From Oceanidesulfovibrio marinus (GTDB lineage: Bacteria; Desulfobacterota; Desulfovibrionia; Desulfovibrionales; Desulfovibrionaceae): DNA of 64,000 bases. Position 1 is the stretch's first letter; every line of letters starts with the position of its first letter. Both the position numbers and the translations under genes were made by a program. The DNA is taken from assembly GCF_013085545.1 (NCBI RefSeq), contig NZ_CP039543.1:2170001-2234000 (forward strand), read 5' to 3'. Positions 35,834 through 46,542 of this stretch are shown here, piece after piece. The notes under the pieces were generated by a model. That model had not been told where the DNA came from. It saw only the letters and a program-made list of their open reading frames with translations, and made no database searches.

Positions 35834-37192
35834 CTACTCGGTGTCCCCCAGGATCCGGTCCACCAGAATGGACGTGGCGGAACGGACCGAGAGGTGATTG
35901 TAATCCGCAAAGGGCCTGAGCGGCCTTACGACCGCATCGACCGCGCGCACGACGCCGGGGGCCAACCCGGAGCCGGTGCCCATAAGCAGCGCGACTGGTC
36001 GATCATCCAACGCCTCGCCAACCTGCGGAATGGTGACGGACTCTGGCATCGCCGTCTTTTTCCGCTTGCCGCCGCGGCGCCGCTCCAGTGCAATCCGTGC
36101 GCTGGTGGCGTACACCAGCGGATCGCGTCCGGCGCGGTCCCGTATCGCGTCCAGAGCCTCGGGAATGCTCGCGACCACACCCACCCCGGATAGCGCCTCG
36201 GCGCGGTCCGGATTGGCTACGGAGCCGGCTCCGCCGGTCCAGTGCTCCAAAAGAGTCGCTGCCAGACGGCGCTGATCTTCCAGAGGGGTCGTGATAAAAA
36301 ATCCACCGAGCCCGTAACAACGGGAAACGCGGCCAATATCATGGATGTCGAGGTTCGTCAACGAAACCGCCACCTCTTCACCCTCTTTGTTCAGCACCGG
36401 ATGGTGCGCCAGAACAAGGTATAGATTACGCCCGCGCGCCGGTTTTGGCGAGTGCGCGCGCCGCTCCTGCAGAGATTCCACGTCCTGCTGCGTGAGCGGC
36501 GCCGTGGCCAAAAGCTCGGGCCGGCGCTCCCATGTGGTGGCCAGGGCCAGCTCCCGCCGATACGCGGCAATGCGCTTGTGGTCGCCGGAGAGCAGCACCT
36601 CGGGCACGCGCAGCTCTCTGCCCTTCTCGTCGTGCACCACCTCGGGCCGGGTGTAATGCGGGTACTCCAGCAGGCCCAGGGCAAAGCTTTCCTCGTCCCC
36701 GGATTCCTCGTGCCCCATGAAGCCGGGCAGCAGCCGCCCCACGGACTCCAGCAGGCAGCACGCTGCGGACTCGCCCCCGCTGAGCACGAAGTCGCCCACG
36801 GAAATTTCCTCGATCTCCACGAGATCGCCCAGGCGTGCGTCCATGCCCTCGTACCGGCCGCAGATCACGGTAAGCCGCTCCTCGCCTGCCAGCTCTCGCG
36901 CCAGATTCTGGTCCAGGGGCCGGCCCCGCGGTGTGAGCAGAATGGTCCGGCCGCGGCCGCCGCGCTGCTCCACGTGGCCCAGCGCCTTGAGCATGGGGTC
37001 CAGCAGCATGACCATGCCGGGGCCGCCGCCGTATGGACGGTCGTCCACAGTGCGGTGGTTGTCCTCGGTGAAGTCCCGGGGGTTGACCCGCTCCACGCTG
37101 AGCACGCCCTCCTCCACGGCACGACCCAACAGCCCCACGGCAAGCGGGCTGTCGAAAAACTCGGGAAAGAGCGTGCAGATGGAGAAGTGCAT
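35834..37192 (-). CDS. trmD: TrmD tRNA (guanine-37-N1)-methyltransferase fused to a second SPOUT-like methyltransferase domain
   Basis: The first ~235 residues are TrmD (MHFSICTLFPEFFDSPL, ICGRYEGMDAR, VGDFVLSGGE, GLLEYPHYTRP), which methylates G37 of tRNAs. About 190 further residues (from RNLYLVLAHHPVLNK to the end) resemble the PF09936 family of SAM-dependent RNA methyltransferases, with ALLMGTGSGLAPGVV as a likely knotted SAM loop. Total length is 452 residues, nearly twice E. coli TrmD. The frame is open throughout, so this is a true fusion. ATG at 37192 fits family starts. Confidence 0.93.
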   Translation of the reverse strand: MHFSICTLFPEFFDSPLAVGLLGRAVEEGVLSVERVNPRDFTEDNHRTVDDRPYGGGPGMVMLLDPMLKALGHVEQRGGRGRTILLTPRGRPLDQNLARELAGEERLTVICGRYEGMDARLGDLVEIEEISVGDFVLSGGESAACCLLESVGRLLPGFMGHEESGDEESFALGLLEYPHYTRPEVVHDEKGRELRVPEVLLSGDHKRIAAYRRELALATTWERRPELLATAPLTQQDVESLQERRAHSPKPARGRNLYLVLAHHPVLNKEGEEVAVSLTNLDIHDIGRVSRCYGLGGFFITTPLEDQRRLAATLLEHWTGGAGSVANPDRAEALSGVGVVASIPEALDAIRDRAGRDPLVYATSARIALERRRGGKRKKTAMPESVTIPQVGEALDDRPVALLMGTGSGLAPGVVRAVDAVVRPLRPFADYNHLSVRSATSILVDRILGDTE

Positions 37193-37233
37193 GGCGGTGA
37201 AACCCTGTGGAAAGCGAACTACCGGCCGGCGCT

Positions 37234-37866
37234 CTAGGCGTCCTGCGGCTTGTCCGCGTCCGGTTGCTTGCCGGCGGTGTCCTCCGGCTCGCGGTACAGC
37301 TCCAGCAGACCAGGCGGCGGCGCAATGACCACGCGTCTGGCATCGGGATCGAGCTCCAGCACGAACTCGGGCTCGGCCGGGAAAAGTATCTCCTCGCCGC
37401 CGTCGCCGCGGATGACCCAGACCTCCTGGCCGGAGTGGCCCGTCTCCATGAGGTCCTCCACCGTGCCGATGCGCGCGCCGTCCTCGGTAAAGACCTCCAG
37501 CCCGTCGAGCTCGTACAGGAAGACATCGTCCTCGTCCGGCTCGGGCAGCTCGTCGGCGCGGACCCAGATGGTGGAGCCGCGCAGGGCGTCGGCCCCGTTG
37601 CGGTCGCGCAGGCCCTTCAGAGAGAGGAGCGCCCGGCCCTGATGCTCGCGCCAAGCATGCACGCGCACGCGCCTGGGCGGTTCCACATCGGTGGTGTCCT
37701 CGTCCGGATAGGAGCCGGCCGGCTCGCTACGCAGGTAGAGCTCACCCACGTGGTCCAGGATCGCGGGCGACTCGGCGTAGAGATCCGCTACGATGTCGCC
37801 GTAGATGCCGTGCGCCTTGGCCACGCGGCCGATGAGCACAAAAAGAGGAGAAGCCTTGTCGGCCAT
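37234..37866 (-). CDS. rimM: Ribosome maturation factor RimM
   Basis: A 210-residue RimM that helps 30S head assembly by binding S19. It begins with IGRVAKAHGIYGDIVADLY and has the PRC-barrel block VFTEDGARIGTVEDLMETGHSGQEVWVI. The C-terminus carries an acidic, low-complexity tail. It lies 41 bp before trmD. Confidence 0.95.
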   Translation of the reverse strand: MADKASPLFVLIGRVAKAHGIYGDIVADLYAESPAILDHVGELYLRSEPAGSYPDEDTTDVEPPRRVRVHAWREHQGRALLSLKGLRDRNGADALRGSTIWVRADELPEPDEDDVFLYELDGLEVFTEDGARIGTVEDLMETGHSGQEVWVIRGDGGEEILFPAEPEFVLELDPDARRVVIAPPPGLLELYREPEDTAGKQPDADKPQDA

Positions 37867-38087
37867 GGTCTTGTGCCACGCGGGTTGGTCGAAGGTGGGG
37901 GTATGCAGGCGGGGCGGAATCCGGCGGGGGAATCCCTCGCGGCGGAACCTTCCTGGCGCCTTCGCATTCCGAAGCCGCCCCGTGCCCTTACAAGCCGAAA
38001 AATCCCCGGCTGCCTTGAGCGCGCATCAATCCATCCGCCCTTTCGGGGCCTTCTGGACCAGTCACGTCGCCGGCAACGCGAGGAATC

Positions 38088-38318
38088 TTATTCGAGGATC
38101 TCGAGAACAGCCCGCTTTCTGGCTTTCGTGGAGGCTGCTCCCAGGATGGTGCGCATGGCGCGGGCCGTACGGCCCTGCTTGCCTATCACCTTGCCAAGGT
38201 CTTCCTTGGCCACCTTGAGCTCCAGAACGGACGTCTGTTCGCCCTCTACCTCGGTCACTTGCACACTGTCAGGGTCGTCCACGAGAGACTTCGCAATGTA
38301 CTCGATGAGTTCCTTCAT
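38088..38318 (-). CDS. khpA: KH-domain RNA-binding protein KhpA
   Basis: A 76-residue single KH domain with the GxxG loop in [15 protein letters not shown]. Homologues (YlqC/KhpA) sit between rpsP and rimM in many bacteria and bind RNA with KhpB. GGAGG lies 8 nt before the ATG. The 221 bp between this gene and rimM hold no feature that I can identify. Confidence 0.92.
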   Translation of the reverse strand: MKELIEYIAKSLVDDPDSVQVTEVEGEQTSVLELKVAKEDLGKVIGKQGRTARAMRTILGAASTKARKRAVLEILE

Positions 38319-38414
38319 GATGGTAACCTCCGCTTCCGCTAGTGCATGTGCAATGAGAATCGATGCAGCAGAGGCCGTGGACCCATCCCCGTTGAGACGG
38401 CCCGTCTTCCGGAC

Positions 38415-38660
38415 TTACTCGGCAGTGGCGGCTTTCTTCAGCAGCGACTTGACCGTGTCCGAAGGCGTGGCGCCCCGATCCATCCACAGCTTCACTTTAT
38501 CGTTATCCACATTAATCTCGGCCGGGTCAACCATGGGATTGTAATGTCCCAGGTAGTCGAGCGGGCGGCCGTCGCGGCGGGTAGCGCTGTCCAGCGCAAC
38601 GATGCGGTAGAAGGGACGCTTCTTGGAACCCATGCGGGTCAAACGGATTTTGAGAGACAT
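38415..38660 (-). CDS. rpsP: 30S ribosomal protein S16
   Basis: An 81-residue S16 ([25 protein letters not shown], then [10 protein letters not shown]). AAGGAG lies 10 nt before the ATG. It follows ffh by about 84 bp. Confidence 0.99.
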   Translation of the reverse strand: MSLKIRLTRMGSKKRPFYRIVALDSATRRDGRPLDYLGHYNPMVDPAEINVDNDKVKLWMDRGATPSDTVKSLLKKAATAE

Positions 38661-38744
38661 AGCCGGAGTACTCCTTGTTGAGTGGTCTTGTCCGATCGAT
38701 CCGGATCGGCAGTCAGGGTGTCCCGAACTTTTGGGAATCCCTGG

Positions 38745-40265
<1,521 letters not shown>

Positions 40266-40442
40266 GCAATTCTCCCAGGGTCAGCACATAAAGAGGCAGC
40301 TAGTTACCCGAGGCCACGACGCAAGTCAAGATGTACGCGGCCTGAAGACAATATGAAAAAAAATTGACCGCATGGACGTTCTTTGCCCCATCTTATACAG
40401 TTATCTTCCATATCCCAACCCCCTTGGAGGTTACTTCGCAAC

Positions 40443-41558
40443 ATGCGCACCCTGCTCGTTCTCATTCTCCTGGCCGCCCTCGCCGGCGGCGGCTGGTGGT
40501 GGTATCAACACCGCGACGTAGCCGGCGACATACGCGTTCTCGACACCGCGACCCTTGATTACGGAGAAGTGCGCGAGGTGCTGGAGGCCACAGGCATCAT
40601 CAAGTCCCAGGTGGGCGCCGTGGTCAAGATTGGCGTGCGCGCCACCGGCGAGATCGTGAACCTGCCCTTCCGCGTGGGCGACCATGTGGACAAGGGCCAG
40701 CTCATCGCCGCCATCGACGACCGCGAGCTTCAGGCCCAGCTCAAGCAGACCCAGGCCGACCTGGATATGGCCAAGGCCAAGGCGCAGTACACCCAGCGCA
40801 ACATGGAGCGCCAGCGCGAGCTCTACAACAAGAAGCTCGTGGACCGCGACACGCTGGAGAACGCCATCCAGACCGCCGATACCGCCCAGGCCGAGGTGGA
40901 CCGCCGCGAGGCCGAGATCGAGGCCCTCCGCGTGCGCATCTCGTACACCAGAATATACAGCCCCATCGACGGCGTGGTCAGTCAAGTTTCGGCCCAGGAG
41001 GGCGAGACCGTGGTCACCGGCCTGCAGGTCGCCAACCTGATCACCGTGCTGGACCCCACCCGCCTGGAGATGTGGATATACATGGACGAGACCGACGTGG
41101 GCCGCGTTAAGCCCGGCCAGAAGGTGGAGTTCACCGTGGACGCCTACCCGGACAGGACCTTTGAGAGCGAGGTGGACCAGATCTACCCCGAGCCCGAGAT
41201 TCGCGACAACATCGTCTACTACCAGGTGCTCTGCCACATCTCCAAGGAGCAGGCCGAGCTGCTGCGGCCCGAGATGACCACCCAGTGCCGCGTCATCGTG
41301 ACCACAAAGGACCACGTGCTGGCCCTGCCCAACACCGCGCTGAAGTGGGTGGCCGGCGAGCAGGCCGTGTTCCGCACCACCGGCCTGGGCGAGAACGCCA
41401 CGGTGGAGAAGATCACCGAGAGGAACGGGCTGAAGCTGGGGCTCAAGGGCCTGACCCACAGCGAGGTGACGTCCGGGTTGTCAGCCGGGGATCGCGTGGC
41501 CACGCAGCTTGTGCTGCCGCAACAGCAACCCGCCCCGGCCGGCGGAGGCAGCCGATGA
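40443..41558 (+). CDS. Periplasmic adaptor (membrane fusion protein) of a MacAB-like exporter
   Basis: A 371-residue HlyD/RND-type adaptor. An N-terminal membrane anchor (about residues 4-19, ending WWWYQHRD) is followed by a lipoyl-like half (ATGEIVNLPFRVGDHVDKGQLIA), a helical hairpin rich in Gln/Lys/Arg, the second lipoyl half (YSPIDGVVSQVSAQEGETVV) and a beta-barrel domain. It links an inner-membrane ABC pump to an outer-membrane channel, not found here. GGAGG lies 12 nt upstream. It overlaps the ATPase gene by ATGA. Confidence 0.88.
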   Translation: MRTLLVLILLAALAGGGWWWYQHRDVAGDIRVLDTATLDYGEVREVLEATGIIKSQVGAVVKIGVRATGEIVNLPFRVGDHVDKGQLIAAIDDRELQAQLKQTQADLDMAKAKAQYTQRNMERQRELYNKKLVDRDTLENAIQTADTAQAEVDRREAEIEALRVRISYTRIYSPIDGVVSQVSAQEGETVVTGLQVANLITVLDPTRLEMWIYMDETDVGRVKPGQKVEFTVDAYPDRTFESEVDQIYPEPEIRDNIVYYQVLCHISKEQAELLRPEMTTQCRVIVTTKDHVLALPNTALKWVAGEQAVFRTTGLGENATVEKITERNGLKLGLKGLTHSEVTSGLSAGDRVATQLVLPQQQPAPAGGGSR

Positions 41559-42307
41559 GCGCCAGGAAAACAGCCGCGCCCCCCACACCCACTGCAACCG
41601 GCGCGCCGCTCATCGTGCTTGAAGGCATCCGGAAGAGCTACCCGCGGATGGAGGGCGCAAAAGACGATGAACCCAGCGGCGAGACCACGGTGCTGCACTC
41701 CATCGACCTCACGGTGAATGCCGGGGAGTTCCTGGCCCTGCAGGGCACCTCGGGCTCGGGCAAGTCCACCCTGCTGCACATCATCGGCCTGCTGGACCGG
41801 CCCAGCGCCGGCCGCTACGCCCTGGAAGGACGCGACGTCTCCAGCCTGCCGGACAACGAGACCTCCGAGGTGCGCAACCACAAGATCGGCTTCGTGTTCC
41901 AGTCCTTCTTCCTGGTCCCGTACATCACGGCTCTGGATAATGTCATGATGCCGGGTCTCTACGGCGGCGTATCCCACTCGGTCCTGGTCAAGCGGGCCAA
42001 GGACCTGATGGCCATGGTGGGCCTCTCGGACCGCATGGGCTACAAGCCCTCGCAGCTCTCCGGTGGACAACAGCAGCGCGTGGCCCTGGCGCGGGCCCTG
42101 GTCAACAACCCGTCCCTGCTCCTCGCCGACGAGCCCACGGGCCAGCTCGACTCCAATACGAGCACCGAGATCATGGCCCTGCTCAACCAGGTGCACGAGC
42201 AGGGGGCCACGGTCATCCTCGTCACCCACGACGAGGCCACGGCCGCCCACGCCCACCACCGGCTGCTCATGGAAGACGGCCGCATAACCGACAGGCTCTC
42301 GGCGTGA
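41555..42307 (+). CDS. MacB/LolD-type ABC transporter ATPase
   Basis: A 250-residue ATPase with Walker A GTSGSGKSTLL, signature LSGGQQQRVALARAL, Walker B LLLADEPTGQLDS and the H-loop VILVTHD. LDRPSAG and FVFQSFFLVPY are typical of the lipoprotein-release/MacB class. The start (41555) overlaps the adaptor stop by 4 nt. About 20 N-terminal Ala/Pro/Thr-rich residues precede the domain. It pairs with the permease 120 bp downstream. Confidence 0.92.
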   Translation: MSARKTAAPPTPTATGAPLIVLEGIRKSYPRMEGAKDDEPSGETTVLHSIDLTVNAGEFLALQGTSGSGKSTLLHIIGLLDRPSAGRYALEGRDVSSLPDNETSEVRNHKIGFVFQSFFLVPYITALDNVMMPGLYGGVSHSVLVKRAKDLMAMVGLSDRMGYKPSQLSGGQQQRVALARALVNNPSLLLADEPTGQLDSNTSTEIMALLNQVHEQGATVILVTHDEATAAHAHHRLLMEDGRITDRLSA

Positions 42308-42427
42308 CATGGATCGCGACACCTTTGTCATCATCTGGAGCGTCGGCCATTCCGGCCATTCCGGTTTGGCCCTGCTCACAATGATCGTAACCGGCGGATC
42401 GCGCCGCCCATGTATTATTAGGTAGCG

Positions 42428-43669
42428 ATGTCCCTGTTCAAACCCGTACTGGTCACCATGCGCGTGGTGGACATGGCGGTGCGCGCCGTGCTCACCTTCC
42501 GTTTGCGCGCCCTCTTCGTCATCTCCGCCGTGGGGCTGGGCATCGCCTCGCTCACGCTCATCGTGGCCGCGGTGGACGGCGCGCAGCAACGCGCCCGGGA
42601 GGTGGTGGACCGCTTCGGACCGGAGGCCGCGTTCATCCTGGGCGGGGACATTCAGAGCCGCGCCGTGGGCCAGCGCACGCTGACCCTCTCCTGGCAGGAC
42701 GCCGAGACCTTGCGCCAGTCCCTGCCCGGCGCATACATGGTGGTGCCCATGCGCGCCAAGCGCGACGTAAAGCTGAAGTACCAGAGCGAGAGCGTGGACC
42801 TGCCCGTGGTGGTGGGAGCTACGCAGAACTACGCCGACGCCTGGGACTGGCCCCTGGCCGAGGGCCGCGACCTGACCAGGCGCGACGTGGATCTGGGCGC
42901 CAAGGTCGGGCTCATCGGCAACACCCCGGCGCATAAGCTCTTCGGCGACAAGTCTCCCCTGGGCCGGACAGTCTTCATCAACGACGTGCCCATCCAGATC
43001 GTGGGCCTGCTCTCCTATCGCGGCGGCTCCACCGGCGGGGGCGGCGACCTGGACGACCGCCTCATCATCCCCCTGACCACGCTGACCCAACGCTTCAACA
43101 TGGACCGCAAGTACTTCCGCGCCCTGCGCGTGAAGTTCTACGATCCCCAGTACATGGACGCCTACGCCGAGAACCTCAAGTCCCTGTTGCGCCATCTGCA
43201 CAACTTAAAGCCCGGCGAGCCGGACGACTTCACCATCCTCACGCCCGAGACCATCCTCAAGTTCCTGTCCATGCTCACCGGCAGCCTGGTGGCCTTTCTG
43301 GGCGTCACAGCCACGGTGGCCATCCTGGTGGGCGGTTTTGTCCTGGCCAACCTCTTCTACCTGAGCGTTTCCGAGCGCACCCAGGAGATCGGCCTGAAAA
43401 AAGCATGCGGCGCGAAAAGCCGGGACATCATGATCCAGTTCCTGGCCGAGTCGGTCATCCTCACCCTGGCCGGCGCGGTGCTCGGCGTGGCCCTGGGCGT
43501 GGGCATCGGCCAGGCGCTCACCAGCCTCGGCGTGCTCAAGATCGAGCTCTCCAGCCGCGTGCTCATCTACTCCCTGCTCGCGGCCCTGGTCATCGGCGTG
43601 CTCTTCGGCCTCAGGCCAGCCCGGCGCGCAGCGGCCATGAATCCCATTGAAGCCTTGCGCGGCGGATGA
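42428..43669 (+). CDS. MacB/FtsX-type ABC transporter permease
   Basis: A 413-residue permease with one N-terminal helix (ALFVISAVGLGIASLTLIVAAVDG), a large periplasmic MacB_PCD domain and three C-terminal helices (FtsX domain: LVAFLGVTATVAILVGGFVLANLFYLSV, then ERTQEIGLKKACGAKSRDIMIQFLAES, the coupling segment). With the ATPase and adaptor it forms a mechanotransmission exporter of unknown substrate. The start follows AGGT. Confidence 0.9.
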   Translation: MSLFKPVLVTMRVVDMAVRAVLTFRLRALFVISAVGLGIASLTLIVAAVDGAQQRAREVVDRFGPEAAFILGGDIQSRAVGQRTLTLSWQDAETLRQSLPGAYMVVPMRAKRDVKLKYQSESVDLPVVVGATQNYADAWDWPLAEGRDLTRRDVDLGAKVGLIGNTPAHKLFGDKSPLGRTVFINDVPIQIVGLLSYRGGSTGGGGDLDDRLIIPLTTLTQRFNMDRKYFRALRVKFYDPQYMDAYAENLKSLLRHLHNLKPGEPDDFTILTPETILKFLSMLTGSLVAFLGVTATVAILVGGFVLANLFYLSVSERTQEIGLKKACGAKSRDIMIQFLAESVILTLAGAVLGVALGVGIGQALTSLGVLKIELSSRVLIYSLLAALVIGVLFGLRPARRAAAMNPIEALRGG

Positions 43670-43684
43670 TATCACCCTTTACCC

Positions 43685-44278
43685 ATGGGACTTTTCTTCG
43701 GACGCAAACGCACACCGCTGGTCCGCGGCCAAACCTTCGGCGAGCAGTTTCTGCGCTTCATGCTGCTCATCGCCGTTTTCGCCGTGTGCGGCTGGCTGTT
43801 CTGGCTGAATACCCAGATGACGGTGAAGAAGCTCAAGGCCCGCGGGGCCGTATGGGACCGCACCGGGACCCTGAACTCTGGCCAGACCAAGGCCCTCTCC
43901 CGCTTTACGGACATGTTCGATGACGAGCTGGGCATTACCGTCAAGCTCCAGATCGCCGACGGCGAGCTGGACATGCCCGAGCTCGATACCAAGACGCTCT
44001 TCATCGGGCTGAACCTGGCGGACAAGAAGGCTATCGTTGTCTTTCCGCCGCTCGTGGAACGGGCCGTGGGCGACGCGTTTCGCAAGCGTCTGGAGGACGA
44101 GCACTTCCCGCCGTACTTCGAAAGCGGGGACTGGCCCAAAGGATTGGTGCTCGCCCTGGCCGACATCTGGGACGCGCTCATGAAGCCGGAAGAGCACGAG
44201 GCTGTCCCGAACGGCGACGCGTCGAGCAGCCTGGAGCACCGCGCTCCGGTTCAGAACGCCAACGCAACCCACGGCTGA
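43685..44278 (+). CDS. Membrane-anchored protein of unknown function, weakly TPM-domain-like
   Basis: A 197-residue protein with one transmembrane segment at about residues 24-42 ([17 protein letters not shown]), then a domain beginning [23 protein letters not shown] and ending in [35 protein letters not shown]. The ordering resembles the TPM fold (Psb32/YgcG type), but key acidic residues are not obvious, so this is tentative. It follows the MacAB-like permease by 15 bp and probably belongs to that operon. Confidence 0.65.
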   Translation: MGLFFGRKRTPLVRGQTFGEQFLRFMLLIAVFAVCGWLFWLNTQMTVKKLKARGAVWDRTGTLNSGQTKALSRFTDMFDDELGITVKLQIADGELDMPELDTKTLFIGLNLADKKAIVVFPPLVERAVGDAFRKRLEDEHFPPYFESGDWPKGLVLALADIWDALMKPEEHEAVPNGDASSSLEHRAPVQNANATHG

Positions 44279-44339
44279 CCTTTTTTCGTATCCTTTTACC
44301 GCGCCGGGCCGCATAAGGCCGCGGCGCCTGCGAGCAATC

Positions 44340-44810
44340 ATGACATCCGAAAAAACCGTGACCATACACACGGACGGCTCGTGCCTTGGCAACCCTGGCC
44401 CCGGCGGCTGGTGCGCCATCATGGACTGGGACGGCAACGAGAAAACCTTGGTGGGCGGCCACTCTTTGACCACCAACAACCGCATGGAGCTGCTCGCCGT
44501 GATCCGCGCCCTGGAGGCGCTGACCCGGCCGTGCACCGTGCAGGTCTATACGGACTCGCTCTACGTGCGCAACGCCATCGAGAAGGGCTGGCTCAAAGGC
44601 TGGAAAAAGAAAGGCTGGAAGACTGCCGGCAACAAGCCTGTGAAAAACCAGGACCTCTGGACGCAGCTGTCCGCGCTGCTGGACACGCACAACGTCTCGT
44701 TCCACTGGGTGCGCGGCCACAGCGGCCACCCGGAGAACGAGCGCTGCGACGCCCTGGCCAACGCCCAGGCAGGGTCCGGCGGGCTGGCGCCCGATCCGGG
44801 ATATCCTTGA
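44340..44810 (+). CDS. rnhA: Ribonuclease HI
   Basis: Cleaves RNA in RNA-DNA hybrids. It is 156 residues, as in E. coli. All four catalytic acids are present: D12 (HTDGSC), E50 (NNRMELLA), D72 ([11 protein letters not shown]) and D137 (ERCDALA), with the flexible-loop histidine H127 in RGHSGH. The basic protrusion ([16 protein letters not shown]) is intact. The genome thus has both RNase HI and HII. Confidence 0.97.
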   Translation: MTSEKTVTIHTDGSCLGNPGPGGWCAIMDWDGNEKTLVGGHSLTTNNRMELLAVIRALEALTRPCTVQVYTDSLYVRNAIEKGWLKGWKKKGWKTAGNKPVKNQDLWTQLSALLDTHNVSFHWVRGHSGHPENERCDALANAQAGSGGLAPDPGYP

Positions 44811-44834
44811 ACCGGCGGAGCTAAAACGACAAAC

Positions 44835-44954
44835 AGGCTGTTCAAAAACCACGCTGGCAAGGAGCCAGAAAAGTTCAAGGCCGATGCGTATCAGGAATAC
44901 GTGAGGGTTTGAACTTTTAGAAGCAACGCAGCCAGCGTGGTTTTTGAACAGCCT
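44835..44954. repeat. Palindromic intergenic repeat, family A, copy 3 (intact)
   Basis: Best preserved copy. The outer arms, 44835-44858 and 44931-44954, form a perfect 24-bp inverted repeat; an inner pair (AAAAGTTCAA and TTGAACTTTT) nests inside. The 120-bp unit lies between rnhA and the first livK-like gene. A transcript would fold into a long hairpin. Confidence 0.8.
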
Positions 44955-45057
44955 CCCGGAATCAGCGGCGTACGCCCCTTGCCTTGACTCCGACGCAGAA
45001 ACACGCCACATCACTGACACATATCAACAGCCAAGAACCCCGAGCCAGGAGCAGACC

Positions 45058-46215
45058 ATGTCATCCACCTTGCATAAGCTCGTCGTCTTCCTTGTTTTTG
45101 CGGCATTCCTGATGCCCGCGTCCGTACAGGCGGCGGAGCAGGACACCCTGCGCATAGGCGCCGTGGCCTCGGCTTCCGGTCCGGCCTCCTTCCTGGGGCA
45201 GCCGGAAAAGCAGACCATGATCATGATCGTGAAGAAGCTCAACGCCGGCGGCGGCCTGGACGGCAAGCCCGTGGAGCTCTTCTTCTACGACGACGAGACC
45301 GACGTGAACAAATGCGTCCTGGCTGTGCAGAAGCTTGTGCGCAAGGACAAGGTGGACGCGATCATCGGCCCCACCACCTCCGGCAACACCCTGGCCGTGA
45401 CGCGCATCGCCTCCTCGGCCGGCATCCCCCTCCTGTCCATGGCCTCCTCGGAAAAGATCGTGAACCCGCAGGACCCCTGGGTCTTCAAGGTCACGCCTTC
45501 GGACAGCCACGCCGTGGGCTGCATCCTGGAGCACGCCAAACAGCAGGGCTACAAGCGCATCGCCATCATCACCGTGTCTGACGGCTTCGGCCAGTCCGGC
45601 CGTGACTTCCTGCAGAAGCTCATCCCGGACTTCGGCATGGAGATCGTGGCCGACGAGGTCTATGGCCCCAAGGACACGGACATGACCGCGCAGCTCACCT
45701 CCATCAAAGAGCAGAACCCTGATGCGATCATCTGCTGGGGCACCAACCCCGGCCCGGCCGTCATCGCCAAGAACCGCATGCAGCTCGGCATCGAGACCCC
45801 GCTGTACATGAGCCACGGTGTGGCCTCCAAGAAGTTCATCGAGCTCGCCGGCGACGCTGCCGAGGGCCTGATGCTGCCGGCCGGCCGGCTCATCGTGGCC
45901 GACCAGATTGCCGACGACAACCCGCAGAAGCCCGTGCTCATGATGTACAAGAACGTCTATGAAGAGACCTTCAAGAGCCCGGTCTCCACCTTCGGCGGAC
46001 ACGCCTACGACGCCATCGGCCTGCTCACGGCGGCCACCAGCCTCTCCGGCGGCGACACCTCGCCCCAGGCCCTGCGCGACAACCTGGAGAAGGTCGACGG
46101 CTTCATCGGTACGGCCGGCGTCTTCCATCTGAGCCCGGAGGACCATAACGGGCTGGACGCCTCGGCCTTCGTGATGGTCGAAATCGTGAACGGCGACTGG
46201 AAGGTCATGGAGTAG
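45058..46215 (+). CDS. LivK-type branched-chain/aryl amino-acid ABC binding protein, copy 1
   Basis: A 385-residue periplasmic binding protein (peripla_BP_6 family) with a Sec signal peptide (LVVFLVFAAFLMPASVQA, cleavage probably before AEQD). IRGAV-like start LRIGAVASASGPASFLGQPEK and SHGVASKKFIELAG are typical. ATG at 45058 has AGGAG 7 nt upstream. It ends with a terminator and is followed by a close paralogue. Confidence 0.92.
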   Translation: MSSTLHKLVVFLVFAAFLMPASVQAAEQDTLRIGAVASASGPASFLGQPEKQTMIMIVKKLNAGGGLDGKPVELFFYDDETDVNKCVLAVQKLVRKDKVDAIIGPTTSGNTLAVTRIASSAGIPLLSMASSEKIVNPQDPWVFKVTPSDSHAVGCILEHAKQQGYKRIAIITVSDGFGQSGRDFLQKLIPDFGMEIVADEVYGPKDTDMTAQLTSIKEQNPDAIICWGTNPGPAVIAKNRMQLGIETPLYMSHGVASKKFIELAGDAAEGLMLPAGRLIVADQIADDNPQKPVLMMYKNVYEETFKSPVSTFGGHAYDAIGLLTAATSLSGGDTSPQALRDNLEKVDGFIGTAGVFHLSPEDHNGLDASAFVMVEIVNGDWKVME

Positions 46216-46248
46216 CTCTGCAGTTCGCGCAAACAAACTGACTCTGCA

Positions 46249-46285
46249 ACGCCCTGCCCGGATCGCTCCGGGCAGGGCGTTTTCT
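46249..46285 (+). terminator. Terminator after the first livK-like gene
   Basis: AACGCCCTGCCCGGA pairs with TCCGGGCAGGGCGTT around TCGC and runs into TTTTCTT. The remaining sequence to 46485 holds no gene. Confidence 0.88.
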
Positions 46286-46490
46286 TATGCGCAGGAGTGA
46301 ACCTGCGCCGGTATCGCCTGCTGTCTTGTCATGTGCCCGAAGGCGAATCGATACTTCGCGGATCACCCTTCCCGCAGGCTTTCTGGTCAATTTTGCTGGG
46401 AATCCTGGCTTGTGAATTCATGTTCTGCACTTGACAGAATCGCCAAAATAGTTGAGCGGCGGTATATGCCCCGGACCCTACGCGCATGCG

Positions 46491-46542
46491 TATAATTTTG
46501 ATCGCGCGGATCGCCCACACCTTTTTAAAGGAGTCAGCCATG
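46491..46542 (+). promoter_or_regulatory. Candidate promoter and ribosome site of the second livK-like gene
   Basis: TATAAT (46491-46496) is an exact -10 hexamer; no good -35 lies at 16-18 bp. AAAGGAG is 6 nt before the ATG. With the upstream terminator, this gives the second binding protein and livHMGF their own transcription unit. A separate TTGACA at 46431 is too distant to pair with this -10. Confidence 0.5.

Noticed and set aside
37193-37654. N-terminal extension of TrmD
   Set aside because: It lies over rimM in a different frame and lacks family similarity; TrmD proteins start at the MHFSICTLF position.
40364-40398. TTGACC and TTATAC as a promoter for the MacAB-like operon
   Set aside because: The spacing is 23 bp, too long for sigma-70, and alternative pairings are poor; a promoter is likely in this divergent gap but I cannot place it.
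42344-42366. Direct 9-bp tandem GGCCATTCC repeat between the ABC ATPase and permease genes
   Set aside because: Only two units in GC-rich DNA; no palindrome or promoter around it, so chance is adequate.
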